A stretch of DNA of 64,000 nt from Acanthochromis polyacanthus (Eukaryota > Chordata > Actinopteri > Pomacentridae). The first letter of the stretch is position 1. The number at the start of each line of letters is the position of its first letter. The stretch spans positions 35,994,604-36,058,603 of the forward strand of contig NC_067129.1 of NCBI RefSeq assembly GCF_021347895.1. Reading direction: 5' to 3'. Positions 42,719 to 56,625 of the stretch are shown piece by piece. The position numbers and the translations under genes were made by a program. The notes beneath the pieces are model-generated. The model searched no databases, was not told the origin of the DNA, and was given only the letters and a program-made list of their open reading frames with translations.

Positions 42719-43648
42719 CAGTGGCGGCCCATGACCAAAATTATCGAGGAAGCCAGTGTGAACAACAAATTAGATTTGGTGTTTTAACTGTTATTTTCAT
42801 GTAAACAAATCAGCCTACTGTTACAGTACCTTTATTCTGCCGACTTCTCATTCATTTCAGTGAAAAAAAAAAGAGGTTAAGTGCTCCAGGGGTTGTTCAG
42901 GGAGCCGGTAGACCGGTCAAATAGGAGACATGGCCAGCAGAAAAGCCGGTTAAGCTTGGCACTTCCCGTTAGCCACTCGTTTCTGGCATAGTTAGCTTCA
43001 CAAAAAGAGCGAGCTTTTCCATTAGCTCTACACTTAGTTAGATTGAGCTTTGGAGTTGGCCTACCGTCCCTTTTGACTTGTAGTTGAACTTCAAAAGGAA
43101 GTTTTGTGAAGTCATTTTTTACAAGAAACTCAAGGTCCCTGTCACCATCCATTCTCTGGCTAGCTTGATGGCTATACTTGCTGCGTGGGCTTGCTGGCGC
43201 CTGGCGGGACAGCTGCATTAGTGTGGGTATTGTTCATCACAGTTTGTGATTGGTTGGAAGCCAGATTTGATCTGGCCTCCCTTATGTTTTTTTAATGATG
43301 CATCGACCATTAAGCGATGAGCTTTGCTTCAACTTCAATCTGATTGGCTAGTATGGGCTGTTTTTTTCTCTAAGGGAGGCAAGGCGAAGCTGGCCTCTGA
43401 ACAGACAGACAGCGCAGAGGGCATGAGAGACGTAGTTTAATGCACAAAAAGAGCTTGACAAGAGGGGCGCTGTTTTGCTCCTCACAAAGCAGAAATGCCT
43501 GATGTAGTGTTTTGACAACAAGGAATGACAAAAATATAAAATATAAAACATAAAATACATAGTGGTGAAGATTATTTATATTTTTTATTTCTTGCATATT
43601 TTTTGGGGAAGCCAGGCTTTCCTTGGCCTCCGTGAAAAACCGCCACTG
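42719..43648. mobile_element. hAT-type element with 8-bp duplication TCTGAATC
   Basis: Ends CAGTGGCGGCCCATGACC and, inverted, CAGTGGCGGTTTTTCACGG are flanked by TCTGAATC at 42711-42718 and 43649-43656. The 930-bp element retains an N-terminal transposase fragment on the minus strand and is otherwise deleted. The CAGTGGCGG terminus relates it to the 14244-20173 element. Confidence 0.9.
42877..43218 (-). pseudogene. TTF-type zinc-finger N-terminal fragment of a hAT transposase
   Basis: The 113-residue reading contains RSFCEANYARNEWLTGSAKL followed by NRLFCWPCLLFDRS, the W-L-x-G...LFCWPC pattern of TTF/ZMYM-type hAT proteins. The catalytic core and dimerisation domain are missing. The frame ends at a stop 42877-42879, where the element has been internally deleted. 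Confidence 0.75.
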
Positions 43649-43656
43649 TCTGAATC

Positions 43657-46600
43657 TCCATAAGAAACCTTCAGATTCACTCATAAAAAAGTAGTTCATG
43701 CTGCAGCTCAGGAACTCTGTTGTCAGTTACAGTACACAGTCAATGTAAAGCTACATAAGGAAGTTAATGAAAAACCAGGCTGGAGCACACAAACCAAGTC
43801 CTATACAATAAAGCTATATTTAAGCACTGTACATTGAAGCAAACACAAATGAGGAATCCCTGGAGCTGAGCTGACTTTATTGATGTGAGCTGTTCTCTCT
43901 GGATATTTCCCCCAGGTCCTGTACCATTAGACTCCCAGATATCGCTCCTCACTCGGTGTATATCTGTCCAACGTGGCTCTGTGTCCCCCATCAGCACTTC
44001 AGCACAAACTCTTCATTAGCTTGACTGTTGCTTAGTCAGCTTCCCTGTCCCACTGCCTGCAACTATCACTCACTGTGTAACAATTCTGTCGCTAATGGGT
44101 CTACATGTAGTATGGGGCTGGCTACTGTACTGAATGGCTATGAGAAGTGTTTTCTGATTCTGTGGTTGCTATATGTTACTGTTTACCCATATATATCTAT
44201 ATATACATATATCTAAATGTGTTGCAATGTGTGGCTGATTTTCCTGTTGGTTTTGCAGATTGGAGTTTTATATCGACTTGATTTTTGGTTATAATTGCAA
44301 CATAAAACTGCTTTCTTCAGCCAGATATGCAATCTGGAAATTTTGAGTCTGTTTTTAGTGGCCTTCAGGTGATCCTGGACTGCAGATAAAACCCACTGAA
44401 TGTCATTAGAGTGCCAAACAAGCAAACTGCATGTGTGTTATAACTTTGTGCTTCTGTTTAGACACAAGGTACTTGCTACTTTATTAACGCCCATGTGGAA
44501 ATGCAAGGCATGCAGTCAGTGACGTGTTATATTCAAGATAGATAAGGAAACCAATGTACAAAAGAAAGTGCATTTGGTTGAAGAAATAGAAATAGGGTGC
44601 AAAAATGCTTGTATTTACAGTTTAGTGCAAAATTGCTGATATTTACAAAAACCTACTAGAAAAAACAGTAAAAGATTATTATAAATGTACCAAAAGGTTC
44701 AATGTAAAAATAAAACCAAAAATAAGCATATAGGCCAGAATTATTGGTTCCATTGGCCATCAAATGGCGATTGCAAAAAGCAGCAACATTGCAAAAAGCT
44801 TAATCAGATGGACTGTAAACAAGTCAACCATCTACCCAGATTCCCATAGCACTTTATTAGGAGGTAACAAAAAGGTCAATTCAATTCAGTTCAATTCAGT
44901 TTTAGTTATATAGCACGAAATCACAACATATGTCATCTCACAGCACCTAACATAGTAAGATACAGACCATAGCAATTATAGACAGAGACCAGAGAACCCA
45001 ACAATTTAAAGTTACCTTTGGACTCTCTATGGTGGGAAAAATTTTTTTTTAAATAAAATAGGGAGGGGAAAAAAAAATCCTCAGACAGAACCAGGCTCAG
45101 GGAAGGCAGCCATCTGCCTCAACTCATTGGGATGAGAGTGGGAATGAAGGCTGTGGGGGATAGCAAGAGGGGCCAGGAAGTCAGCATCTCCAATCTGTTG
45201 GTAAACTTTTTGAGGAATAATTTTGTAATTTATAGAGTTTGACTTAACTCCAGGTTTGTCTGCAACCAAATGACAACTTGTTTATTGCTTTATTGATTGT
45301 TTTATGGTTTGTTTGTTTTTTGTAGCAACATTCCAAGATCTCAGGAACTTCTTTGAGTGCCAGAGCATTTTCCCTCAACCTATAAGCAGCTGTAAATCTG
45401 TTTTTGTTTTTTTTTTTGGCCAACAAATAGTGATTTCTTGTGTCACTTTGCTGCAGTAACTGTAGAAGCACACACTTTGGGGTTGCTAGTTCAATAAAGA
45501 GATATAATTTAGAAGTGTATGGCAATATTTATTGAGATTGTAATAGAAGTTTAGATGCCAGTCATGAAGCACCTTCATAAAGTGTTGTCCAGTTCCAGAT
45601 GATAGTGATGGAAGGTACAGTTTCTCAGCATTTAGAGGCAGAAATCAAGTTAGCTAACTTCTAGAAAGACAGTATGACGGAACTGTAATGGTGTTTAAAA
45701 AACAAAACAAAACCAAGCACCAAGGACTGATTGGCTTAAAGATCATTGGACAAATATGGCAAAACTGAAATAGTGATGAGGACATTTTTAGAGAGAAAGC
45801 AGAAAAAAGACAATGCTTATTCTTCATATGATTTTCATTGTGCAGTATAGAAAACTACTAAAAAGATTTTACTACTAAAGAGAGGTTTAATCGGGGAATT
45901 TAGGTTAAAGTATCACAAAAAATCCTAATTTATTCAAGCAGTTTTTACCCAAACTTCCTCAAATAAGCCACCTTGGATAGGCTGTTTGTCGCTGCAAGAA
46001 CTTGCATCTTTGTGAATGTTCCCATCAATCCCTCTTGTAGAACCTCTTTTTAGGTAATTTTCAATGAAAGAAAAGGTATAAGTTGCAGGATAGGAACTAC
46101 TTAGATCACCTAATAAACTACTGTATGGATTTCAATGCTGATTGATTAAACTCAAAGAAGAGGAATACTAATTGCTTTAACTTTGACAAGACAATAAGTG
46201 CTGTTTTTCTGCCCTCTTGATGTTCTTGTCGAGTTTTTTTTACATTTTCAATGTAAAATTCACTGTATATTTTTCTATAATAAATCCTATTCTATTTTTA
46301 TGTTGTATTGAATATGTGCTCATAAGACTGGACAGTAAAGAGAAACTTTATTGATTCCTTGCCAGGGAAACACACATTATAGCAGTGAGATGGAAAATAA
46401 TAATGATGCAAAGAAAGAAAAAACATGCAAAACATGTTGAAAAAAACAGAAGGAAAAAGACACATAGAGGTTTGAATATGGTGTACTGAGCTGCACTTAA
46501 AAAGTTAAAAAAAAGAGTAACAATGCTATACTAGAAAAACTGTTCGTGGACAGTAGTAATTAAAAAAATAATTCATTTGGTCGTAATTTTGAGTGGAGGA

Positions 46601-46996
46601 CATTGCACATGACTTTATCATGTGCCATAAAAAAGTTAGAACCAGTACCACTGTCACATTATGTTATTACACTAACCCTACAGTATTGTTGTTGTTGTTT
46701 GACTCACTCAGATAACGTCAAAGTCAAAGTTGTCAAATCCAACACCACCATGGAAACAGAAAGACTTAAAATGTTGATTAGGGGACAGAACTTTGTGCCT
46801 TGTCAAAGTTTCTGCATTGGACAGTCGGCCATAGTTTGCCATTGCAGATGTCCTTTTAAAAAATCATGTTTGAATCATGAATTTGCTGACACTGAATCAT
46901 CTCCAAACACATCCTAAAACTCCAGTCTGCAACAGTCCAGGTTTTCTTACTTCCACCTGCTCTGTACAGCAACCTGTCTCTTTATTTCCTCCCCAG
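43657..46996 (+). other. Remainder of the last gria4 intron
   Basis: A dispersed fish repeat lies at about 44877-45100 (CAATTCAATTCAGTTTTAGT, ATATAGCACGAAATCACAAC, AGAGAACCCAACAATTTAAAG). 46340-46470 contains ACTTTATTGATTCCTTGCCA, another dispersed-repeat word. No exon is seen before the acceptor TTTCCTCCCCAG. Confidence 0.6.
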
Positions 46997-47161
46997 CTAA
47001 CATTTACAGAAGCCATGAGGAACAAGGCCCGTCTGTCCATCACAGGCAGCGTTGGGGAAAACGGACGGGTGCTGACGCCCGACTGTCCCAAGGCCGTCCA
47101 CACCGGGCCGCCCATCCGCCAGAGCTCTGGTCTCGCCCTGGTCTCCTCGGAGCTGCCGTGA
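46997..47161 (+). CDS. gria4: gria4 terminal exon, long C-tail
   Basis: This 55-codon exon including TGA follows TTATTTCCTCCCCAG. It encodes [20 protein letters not shown], then [17 protein letters not shown], then [17 protein letters not shown]. This matches the long GluA4 tail ([17 protein letters not shown]... SSGLAVIASDLP in mammals) and no other AMPA subunit so closely, which fixes the paralogue. It joins in frame to RMK of the M4 exon. In GluA4 this tail contains the membrane-proximal trafficking and phosphorylation region. The GTGA right after LP closes the frame. Confidence 0.96.
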   Translation, partial: LTFTEAMRNKARLSITGSVGENGRVLTPDCPKAVHTGPPIRQSSGLALVSSELP

Positions 47162-48960
47162 AAACCAAAAACCTCTCAAGTGCCTTATTCCAATAGCAAC
47201 AACAACAGCAAACATGACATACCAATAACCACAACACCTGCAAAAACCAGAAACAGGATCCACACAGCCAACAGGTCTCTGAACCGATGAAGGAGCAAAC
47301 AACAAACCTGGCCGGACTCATGGTGCCTCAGTGGCATTCTCTTTGAGATCTGTGGGAACCAGAGGCAGAATAAAATATTTTTTTTGGTGTTTTTTCTTTT
47401 GCTGCGTGGCCAAACAGAGGTTCATGAGAATCCACTGGAGCTGTTCAACTTTTACAACTCCAGTGACAAAGAGGAGCAAACTGGGAAGAAGAAAATGAAT
47501 AATATCATGATCTATGATAAAGACAACGACCAGAAAACTGTAAACTTGAAACTCAAAACTGTACGTTTCTGTATTTTTTTTGTTTGTTTTTTGGATTGCT
47601 GTGAATTGGCAAAAACTGAACCACAATCAAGATTGTTTTCAAAGTGAACAGTATATGCTCCACAGACGTGAGTGGTGTTCAAGAGACAACAATCACACTA
47701 GATATCAACAGGCGACGTCGAGAGGGTTGCAGCCCGGCGCTGCGGATATATGATGGAAAATATTTGTATTCATAAAAACAAAAATGAAATTTATTGATAC
47801 TGAATATATGAGCAAACATAGAATACTGTGAAAATACGTAAATATGTATATTCCGTGAAAACAAACTGAAATCTTTAGCTGTACATAGGGACGACTGTGC
47901 TTGCTTTTTAAACATGTACATAGCAGATATTGTAGTGCACAGACAGTTCTTTTTTGTAAATCATCTTTAAAGGTTTTATTCATCGCAATAACAAAAAAGA
48001 AGTTGCCACTTGAAGGAGGAGACATGCGAAAGGCAGTGTTAAAAAAATTGTGTTGAATACTTAACTGTACTATATAGGAACATTCAAACTCTAAATGTGA
48101 AGGGGTATCAACTGCCCAAATATTCTGATACTTGTTGCATACAAAATTAATAACTATATTCAACAATGAATGTTAACTAGCTCCACCCCCAATCCTTAAG
48201 CCACAACCCTCACTGTGCAGATGTAGACCCAGAGAGTCGCTCATGAGTAGAGCTTTATAAAACACATTTCTGCAGTCAGAATAGAACTATTTTTTTCATT
48301 CTTTGATCTATTTTTTGTACTGAGAAATTACAAAAGAAGTTGTCTGTCTCCTGGTTTTAAATGTTGACAGTTGAGTACTATCTGGGTAGATCTTTTAGAC
48401 CATTATGTGTGTGGAGACATGAGTTGAAGCAATGCGGAATTTGAACAATACCATTTTCTCTCACTGTATGTTATTTAAAGTGTCTATGCTATTTCCAGTA
48501 AGACGTCAAAACCCAAGCTGAAGAAGCCACTGTTTGTACGCTGAACAATGATTAGAGCCCTTCCTTCTTGAATCACTGTGGATCCTCCAGGGAGGCTGGA
48601 CACCCTGTAGCAGAAATGTATTCACTCCAGACTGATTGAAGCATCCTCATCCCTCAAGGACAATCTGCAATCGAGACGCCATACGTTCAACAACACCAGC
48701 CCTGACGACGGATTTTCTTTACCCCCAGAATTCATTGGGTTCATTCCCTTACACGTACTGTAGCTGGATGATGGTGGGGGGAGTTTGAAGAGGAGAAACC
48801 AGCTCTAATAAGTCCAGGTCACGCCTTCTCGTCTTGCCATCCGTCTTTAGAGCTGAAGTGTAACATGGCATCTTATTTTGGTTTCAATTGTACATTTTTA
48901 TTTTGATCTTTTTTAAGTAAAAACAAATTTAAAATTGCTATGTACTTTGTCGTTATTGGG
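47162..48960 (+). other. Probable gria4 3' untranslated region
   Basis: No further coding signal is visible. An AATAAA at 47369-47374 is a possible early polyadenylation signal, and T- and A-rich sequence continues to about 48940. The true end cannot be set from sequence alone. Confidence 0.45.
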
Positions 48961-50000
48961 GACGGAGATATGCTTGTACTGTGTGGTCTTCATAGAATGG
49001 TTTTAGATCAAGATAATTTATGCCTATGGCTGAATTACCACAGCAACTTTCTCCAGGCCTTCAAAATCCACCAACAGCCTCAGATTTGCTTAAAGGGATA
49101 GTTAGACATTTTGTGCATATTAAACAACTTTTAACAATTGTATTTCTGTTGTTTAAGAGATGTTAGTAGGCAGAATTTTACCTTTGCACAGATCTATTGT
49201 GCAATCCAACTTGCTGAGATACATCACAAAGTCTCAGTTAAATGAAAGGCTTGAGCCACCAAGAGCACAAGGACAGATCATTTCATGCTAATGACAGATA
49301 TATGGGCTAGACAGTCAAGTTTAAGTTACCGTTGGTACACACACTGCATGTAAACAGTTTGTAAGGGCAGCTGAAGTACATCCTCAAAAGAAATTTCTTT
49401 TAACTGCCACCTAATTCAAAAATGAACAAAGAGACCAATAACTGTCATGTGATGGCACCCACCTGTCACTTAAAACAGCCACACCCTAATTAGACATAAA
49501 TTTAACCCTTAAAACAAGTAAAACTGGTGATTTATATAAAAATGAATGATCCATTCAGTGGTCATGAATGTTGAAATAAGCTAAAGAAACTCAAACCATT
49601 TTTTGTACCAGGCTTTAAACATGTTTATTTCTGCTGTAAATTTGGACTTGTTAACATGAAAGTCTAAGTGAATTGTCTGAGTTTTGGAGTGGACATCTAA
49701 AGAACTGCACTTTTTGACACTATGACATTGGCTTAATTTGTCCAACCCTGGAGGTCACTGTTAATTTCTCTTTCCTTTCAATCAATCAATGATTGTTGCC
49801 ACTGAAGGCAAGCTTCTTTAATCTAGGATCCAGTAACATGGTTTCTACCAGGACATTGTTAAACACCATACTCTATTAAATAAGTTGGGAGTCGATTCTC
49901 ACTCGATGGGAGTTGGCTCTTCAAATTCACTACAAAGCATCGGCTCTTAGAGCCGTATCTTTTGCGCCTTACACATCACTAGAGGACAGACTGTGGTCAC
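48961..50000. other. Intergenic stretch, nothing recognised
   Basis: No gene. Around 49885-49970 self-complementary words (GTCGATTCTCACTCGATGGG; CGGCTCTTAGAGCCG) suggest the edge of a decayed hAT element whose coding remnant follows. Confidence 0.45.
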
Positions 50001-50205
50001 ATGCTGACCATGTTTGGCTCAACATACAGCTGCGAGGCAGCTTTCTCAACTATGAACATAATCAAAACTAAATATTGTTCCAGACTCACCAATGAGCTCC
50101 TCTAAATATGTTTGAGAATGACTCTGAAACCATTCAGGCCATGATTCAAAATACTGGCAGGGCAAGCAGCAGCTCAGTTCTCCCATTAAGCAGCAGGGGA
50201 TGTAA
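50001..50205 (+). pseudogene. hAT dimerisation-domain fragment (ZBED/GTF2IRD2-like transposase)
   Basis: MLTMFGSTYSCEAAFSTMNI, IKTKYCSRLTNELL, then after a stop and a frame change LRMTLKPFRP and FKILAGQAAAQFSH. This is the C-terminal dimerisation block of SCAND3/GTF2IRD2-like hAT transposases (FGSTYxCE..FS.MN.IK.K.R..LT..HL). Only the end of the protein remains. Confidence 0.7.
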
Positions 50206-50570
50206 GGGGAGTGATATGAGAGGAAAAAATGTAAAACTGTTCAGTTGTTTACATTGTTCAGATTTGGCTATTGTCAAAGATGATTCAGGTTGTTCAGTCT
50301 TTTTTTTTTTCAATTTCTGCATTTTTTTTTTTAGATATACAGGTATATCAAAAAGTTATTTATTAATAAAAGTTGTCAAAATGTTTTTGAATCATACTGA
50401 ATTCATTTGATTTGATGGTCAGTCATTGATTACAGTCAGACGCAAATAAAACTACTAGGTTACATCAACATATATCACACTAATTCAAGTTAGACATTAT
50501 GATGTTCTGAACCTTTGCTTTAATTCATTTGCTCTGACTGGACCTCTTTAATTTCTCATCATCTTTGATT

Positions 50571-50612
50571 TCTCATCTATGTGTGTGTGTGCGCGCACAC
50601 ACATAGATGAGA
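50571..50612. repeat. Palindrome with GT/CA core
   Basis: TCTCATCTATGTGTGTG... and ...CACACACATAGATGAGA form an inverted repeat centred on GCGCGC, with two extra bases in one arm. Confidence 0.85.
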
Positions 50613-50755
50613 CCTTGACCTGGCTTTGGTTTATGAGGCTGGAAGGGTAAAAAAAATCAGAGTATACCCACTAGAATAAACTAGACTACAGCATTGGGTA
50701 CAGCCAGTAAGGATGCAAATCTTGCCTCCCACTTGCCTTCATCTGCAGTGTTTTT

Positions 50756-50826
50756 CGGCACTTCAAAAAGATGTGCTGAAAAACTTCAAAGAGAAGTTTT
50801 TTTTGCCACATCTCTTTGAAGTGCCG
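50756..50826. other. 71-nt stem-loop, 20-bp arms
   Basis: Arms 50756-50775 (CGGCACTTCAAAAAGATGTG) and 50807-50826 (inverted, one mismatch) enclose an inner stem AAAACTTC/GAAGTTTT. No gene is adjacent. It could be a foldback remnant or a transcribed hairpin. Confidence 0.6.
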
Positions 50827-52189
50827 CCTTGCCAGCATTAGGATTTGTTGAATTGTCATGTTTGCGACATGTCAGAAGGGCTGCAACTAATGTTTCATTT
50901 TTCTCAGTTGAATATTCTGTTGATTAGAGTAGTCGAAAAATCTGTGGATAAGTTAACCCATTTGATCAGATAAATGACTGAAAAATGTGACATGATCTGT
51001 CTCTTCCAAAGCTTTATATTCTGTCCTCAAATTCTTTGTTTTCTTATTGCACTGAGATCTTTAGTTAACTGTCAGTAAGGAATAATTTTGAAGTAATGTT
51101 CCTAAAAATGTCACACACTAATTAATCAAACTAATTGCCAGGACGAAAATTGTCATTGATCAATATCTTAATCAGTTTAGTAACTGATTAAGCTATTGAG
51201 CCTTTTTTTTTGCCATGTCAACTCTGGATACATTTTTTTTTCTGTACTGTAGCCAACAGAGTCTAATGTTGTGCTTTGAATAGATTTACAATAAAGTAAA
51301 TGATTTGAAGGTATTATAACCGTCATACTTACTGGGTTGTGCATAATGATATAAAATGCAAATGTACCAGTAGTTCTTACTCCTCTACGGCTGCCACAGC
51401 AACAACTTATGTTTATTGTTAGTGTTCTTATGGTCGGTCTGATCTCAAAGAGAGATGAGACAGCCTACAGAGAGAGCTCCAGAAACTCACAACCTGGGGC
51501 CTGTTTCACAAAGCAGGTTCACTGAAAACTTTGAGTTTCTTAACCCTGAAATGACGGAAACTCAGAGTTTTCCGTTTCACGAAGCGAGGTAACTTAACCC
51601 TGAGACAGAGGGGTAACTCGAGCCTGTTTCACAAAGAGGGGTAACTTAAACTCTCGGTCAGTTACCGCAGTAACAGACTCTATGAGTTGAACCTGGTCGG
51701 CAGCAGGTTTATCTGAGAAAACCTCGAGTTTCTCTCCGTCTCCGCCCACTTTCAGCCACACACGCTGTTTCATTTCCTCATTCATTCAGTCAGTAAGCGA
51801 CCGAGTTTTGGCGTAGAACAGCTTTTATTAATGATCCAGTGGATAAAGGAGCAGCATTACTGCACAGATAATTAAATATTCGTCAGTAGATTGTTATCAG
51901 ACCGCGCATAAATGTTTTCGCATTTCCGGACAGTTATCGGTTTGAGCGGTACTGTTTCGTAATCGTTTTAAGTCCATAATCTACATAAACAACCTAATCC
52001 GTCCTTACATTACCAGCCGCAGTCATGCTTTCACATCCAGCAGATATTGTGTGTTGCGCTGCGGTTCTTTGCAAATGAAAGTTTTTACATAATGTCGGAG
52101 ATGCAGAGTAAGGCATCTTGGAGGAGATTCAGAAGTGTTCCCGCCCTGAAACGACTTTAACTCATCATTGTAGTATTCCCTGGACATAA

Positions 52190-53121
52190 ACCTGTCAGAG
52201 CATCAAGGGGGAGTTCCACAGGATTGCAGGTGAATGATGTAGAGATCTGTTAAATTCATTTTAAATCATATTCTGTTAATGACATTGTGCTGCAACCTCA
52301 GACTGGGATTAGTCATTTTAATTTCTTTTAGGATTTCCCAGTGTGATTGGCTGCATAGATGCACACACATCCCCATCACAGCTCCCTCACATCATGAATA
52401 GGAAGTCCATTCACAGCATAAATGTGCAGGTAGGCTACAGGTAGACTGACTACTGTTTCTAAATGTTAAAGACTGCATCATAGTTCAACATCTGTCATTC
52501 TCTGCACTGTCCAGATCATATGTGATGCTGCATACATCATTTTTAATGTGGAGGCCAAGTGGTCTGGGTCTGTTCATGACTCCAGGATTTATGGAGAGTC
52601 TAACCTGAGCAACAGACTGCAGCGTGGTCAGCAGCCTAAAGATTTTCACAATAGAATTCACTTGTCTCTCTCCTTTAATATGCTCTGATGTATCCACTAT
52701 ACATTACAGGAGAGTTTGATGGCCTTCTGCTGGGTGACAGGGGTTACCATGCCAACCCAGGCTGATGATGTCATACCCTGACCCTGAACCAGGGCCCCAA
52801 CCGGACTTCAACCAGACTCACTGCAGGACCAGAGGCCGGGTGGAGATGACCATAGGCCTGTTGAAAGCCCGTTTCCAGAGCCTACATCTCCTCAGGGTGA
52901 CCCCTGAGAGGGCCTGTGATATTACTGTGGCATGTGTTGTTCTTCATAATATTACCCCTATTAGAGGAGAGCAACACCCTGCCCTACAAACTGAAGACCC
53001 AGATGATGACCCCATCCACCTGCAGCTATCCAGGACAGCAGAGCAGTCAGAGACACCGTATGCAATAATCACTTTAGAGTTTAAGTCACCATCATCACCA
53101 CCACAGCAAATAAAGACATGA
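52190..53121 (+). pseudogene. Harbinger (HARBI1-like) DDE transposase, multi-exon, with indels
   Basis: Pieces in order: PGHKPVRA near 52185 and KGEFHRIA before donor GTGAAT (52230); exon 52332-52429 (GFPSVIGCID, NRKSIHSINVQ); exon 52515-52626 (IICDAAYIIFNVEAKW, GSVHDSRIYGESNLSNRLQR); exon 52710-53121 (EFDGLLLGDRGY, then PYPDPEPGPQPDFN, RGRVEMTIGLLKARFQ, ERACDITVACVVLHNI). CID, GDRGY and RVEM are the regions supplying the DDE residues. One-base losses are visible in the RA-KGEF segment, after CID, and after GDRGYHANPG. Splice signals GT/AG flank each exon. It is inactive. It would have moved the element together with the Myb-like partner. Confidence 0.85.
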
Positions 53122-53865
53122 TACACATTTCATTTGGTCTTCTTTATTTCCTACAAATAAGAGATAGTTCAGTTAATGTTCTAGTAGTTAACATAATTCA
53201 TCTGTGATCATCACCACCTCTAACTTGTGCTCCAGTATTTCAATTTCCAGATCTGTCCTCCTAATCAGTTTTTTGGATTTTTCTCAGCAAATGCAGATTG
53301 TAAATCTGTTTTACTGATAACTGGGGATACATAGAGGACATTAAATTATACAGTTGCACATGAATTCCACAGAATGAACCTCTGGTGTTTCCTGAACATC
53401 CATCTCACTGTGTCAGTCTGTGAGTGGAAGCTGAGGAATCATCCTGCTGCTGTCCAGCCATGACAGAAAAAAAAGACGAGAATGTGCAATACTTCAGTGT
53501 AGGCTAAATGTTACACTCTATATTCCACCCAAAATCTGAATGGGAAGAGAACTATCAGTAACATACCTTTGTATAAAACTTAAACTACCATTTGGATAAA
53601 TCTTTGGAGTATTGCCTACTTACAATTACAAGGTCTGTTGTGGTGTGAAGGGGCCAAAAGTTTAAAAAAAAAAAGACACAAAAGAGAACTAAATAATCAT
53701 ATATATATATACACACGTGGACAAAATTGTTGGTACCCCTCAGTTAAAGAAGGAAAAACCCACAATTCTCACTGAAATCACTTGAAACTCACAAAAGTAA
53801 CAATAAATAAAAATTGATTGAAAATTAAATAATCAAAAACAGCCATTACTTTTGAATTGTTGATT

Positions 53866-54194
53866 AAGTCTCACTATGTTGAACTTGCTTCTTACTACAA
53901 TCCTACAGTCTAGCATGAAACGTCAGACTTCAGTAAGTTATAAGGATATTTTGAAATGTATTGAATTATTTTCCTTCTCTTTCTGACAATCATTTCTCTC
54001 TGTAGATGTCATGTGTTACAAAAACATACACAAAGGCACATTTTGGTAGAGGTTTCTGTAGACTGCTCATGACAACCGCATGTTTTGTAGTAGCCTTTTA
54101 GTCTGCATGTGGATATGTAGTGACTATAAGTGTTTCTATATTCTAGAGTCATGCATACACTCTATTACGTCTGGCTCAGTAAAAGGAAAATATA
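53866..54194 (+). other. Duplicate of gria4 intron segment 29792-30120
   Basis: The 329-bp stretch is collinear without indels with the gria4 intron immediately upstream of Tc1 copy 1. I noticed one difference (G at 30110, A at 54184). The junction with the outer Tc1 repeat shows only an AA overlap. Confidence 0.95.
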
Positions 54195-54472
54195 CACACG
54201 TGGACAAAATTGTTGGTACCCCTCAGTTAAAGAAGGAAAACCCACAATTCTCACTGAAATCACTTGAAACTCACAAAAGTAACAATAAATGAAAATTTAT
54301 TGAAAATTAAATAATCAAAAACAGCCATTACTTTTGAATTGTTGATTAACATAATTATTTAAAAAAACAAACTAATGAAACAGGCCTGGACAAAAATGAT
54401 GGTACCTCTATAAAAGATTGAAAACTATTTGACCAGAGTGACATGATTAACTCAGGTGTGTCATTTAATTGA

Positions 54473-55609
<1,137 letters not shown>

Positions 55610-56625
55610 GTTATGGGTACCATCATTTTTGTCCAGCCCTATTTCATTAGTTTTTTTTTTTTTTTAAATTATGTTAATCAACAATTCAAAAGTGATGGCT
55701 GATTTTGATTATTTAATTTTCAATAAATTTTTATTTATTGTTACTTTTGTGAGTTTCAAGTGATTTCAGTGAGAATTGTGGGTTTTTCCTTCTTTAACTG
55801 AGGGATACCAACAATTTTGTCCACGTGTGTATATATATATATATATATATATGCATCCATGACCTTTTATACCACCGTTTTACAGGCATCTGCTTTCTTT
55901 CTGTTGGCTGAGCAGAAGTCTATGTGAGTTTAAATAGGCTTAATTATTTAACAGGACATGATATGGATGCAGACATTTAGGCTATGTGTGGATAAAACAA
56001 CTACACAGTCAAACAGCCACTTAATATTTAGGCTACTTTACAATGTAAAACATGATCAACATGAAGTACCTCCATGAAATAATGCCGAGGTCTGACCTGT
56101 TTGAACAATGTTTTTATTTTTCATCTTAAGTTCCGTGCGCTTCTCCCCAGCGGGATTTCACCTACCGGTAAATGAAATAACTTACTAGGCTACCATTCAG
56201 ACAGTTATTCCCTGTATTATTATTACGATTACAAAGGACTACATTTAAACTTACGCATTGATCCGGGCAGCAGTGTTCTCCACACTGTCTCCCTCTCTTT
56301 TGCAGCTGCAGCGGTGTTGCACTTCTTTCTGAAAACGTGTTCAAACTCGCCATATGAGCGCGTTAAAAACTTCCATTTCAAAAACGCAGCCTTTCGCTTC
56401 CCCGTTTCCATGGTGACTCGTCGAATCGGGGTTCCATTGATGCTGTCTTTTCAGAGTTGCAGTGCACGCGCGTAACTCCGGGTCAACCTACTCCGAGTTA
56501 ATTAACCCAACTCATATCAGCCGTTGTGAAACCGAAAACTCAGAGTTTTCTATCTGAGTAGATCAACTCAGAGTTGCGGAAGAAACTCAGAGTTTCTTGA
56601 ATCTGCTTCGTGAAACAGGCCCCTG

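Noticed and set aside
49885..49970. Short inverted words near GAGCCG
   Set aside because: Too short and degenerate to define an element boundary.
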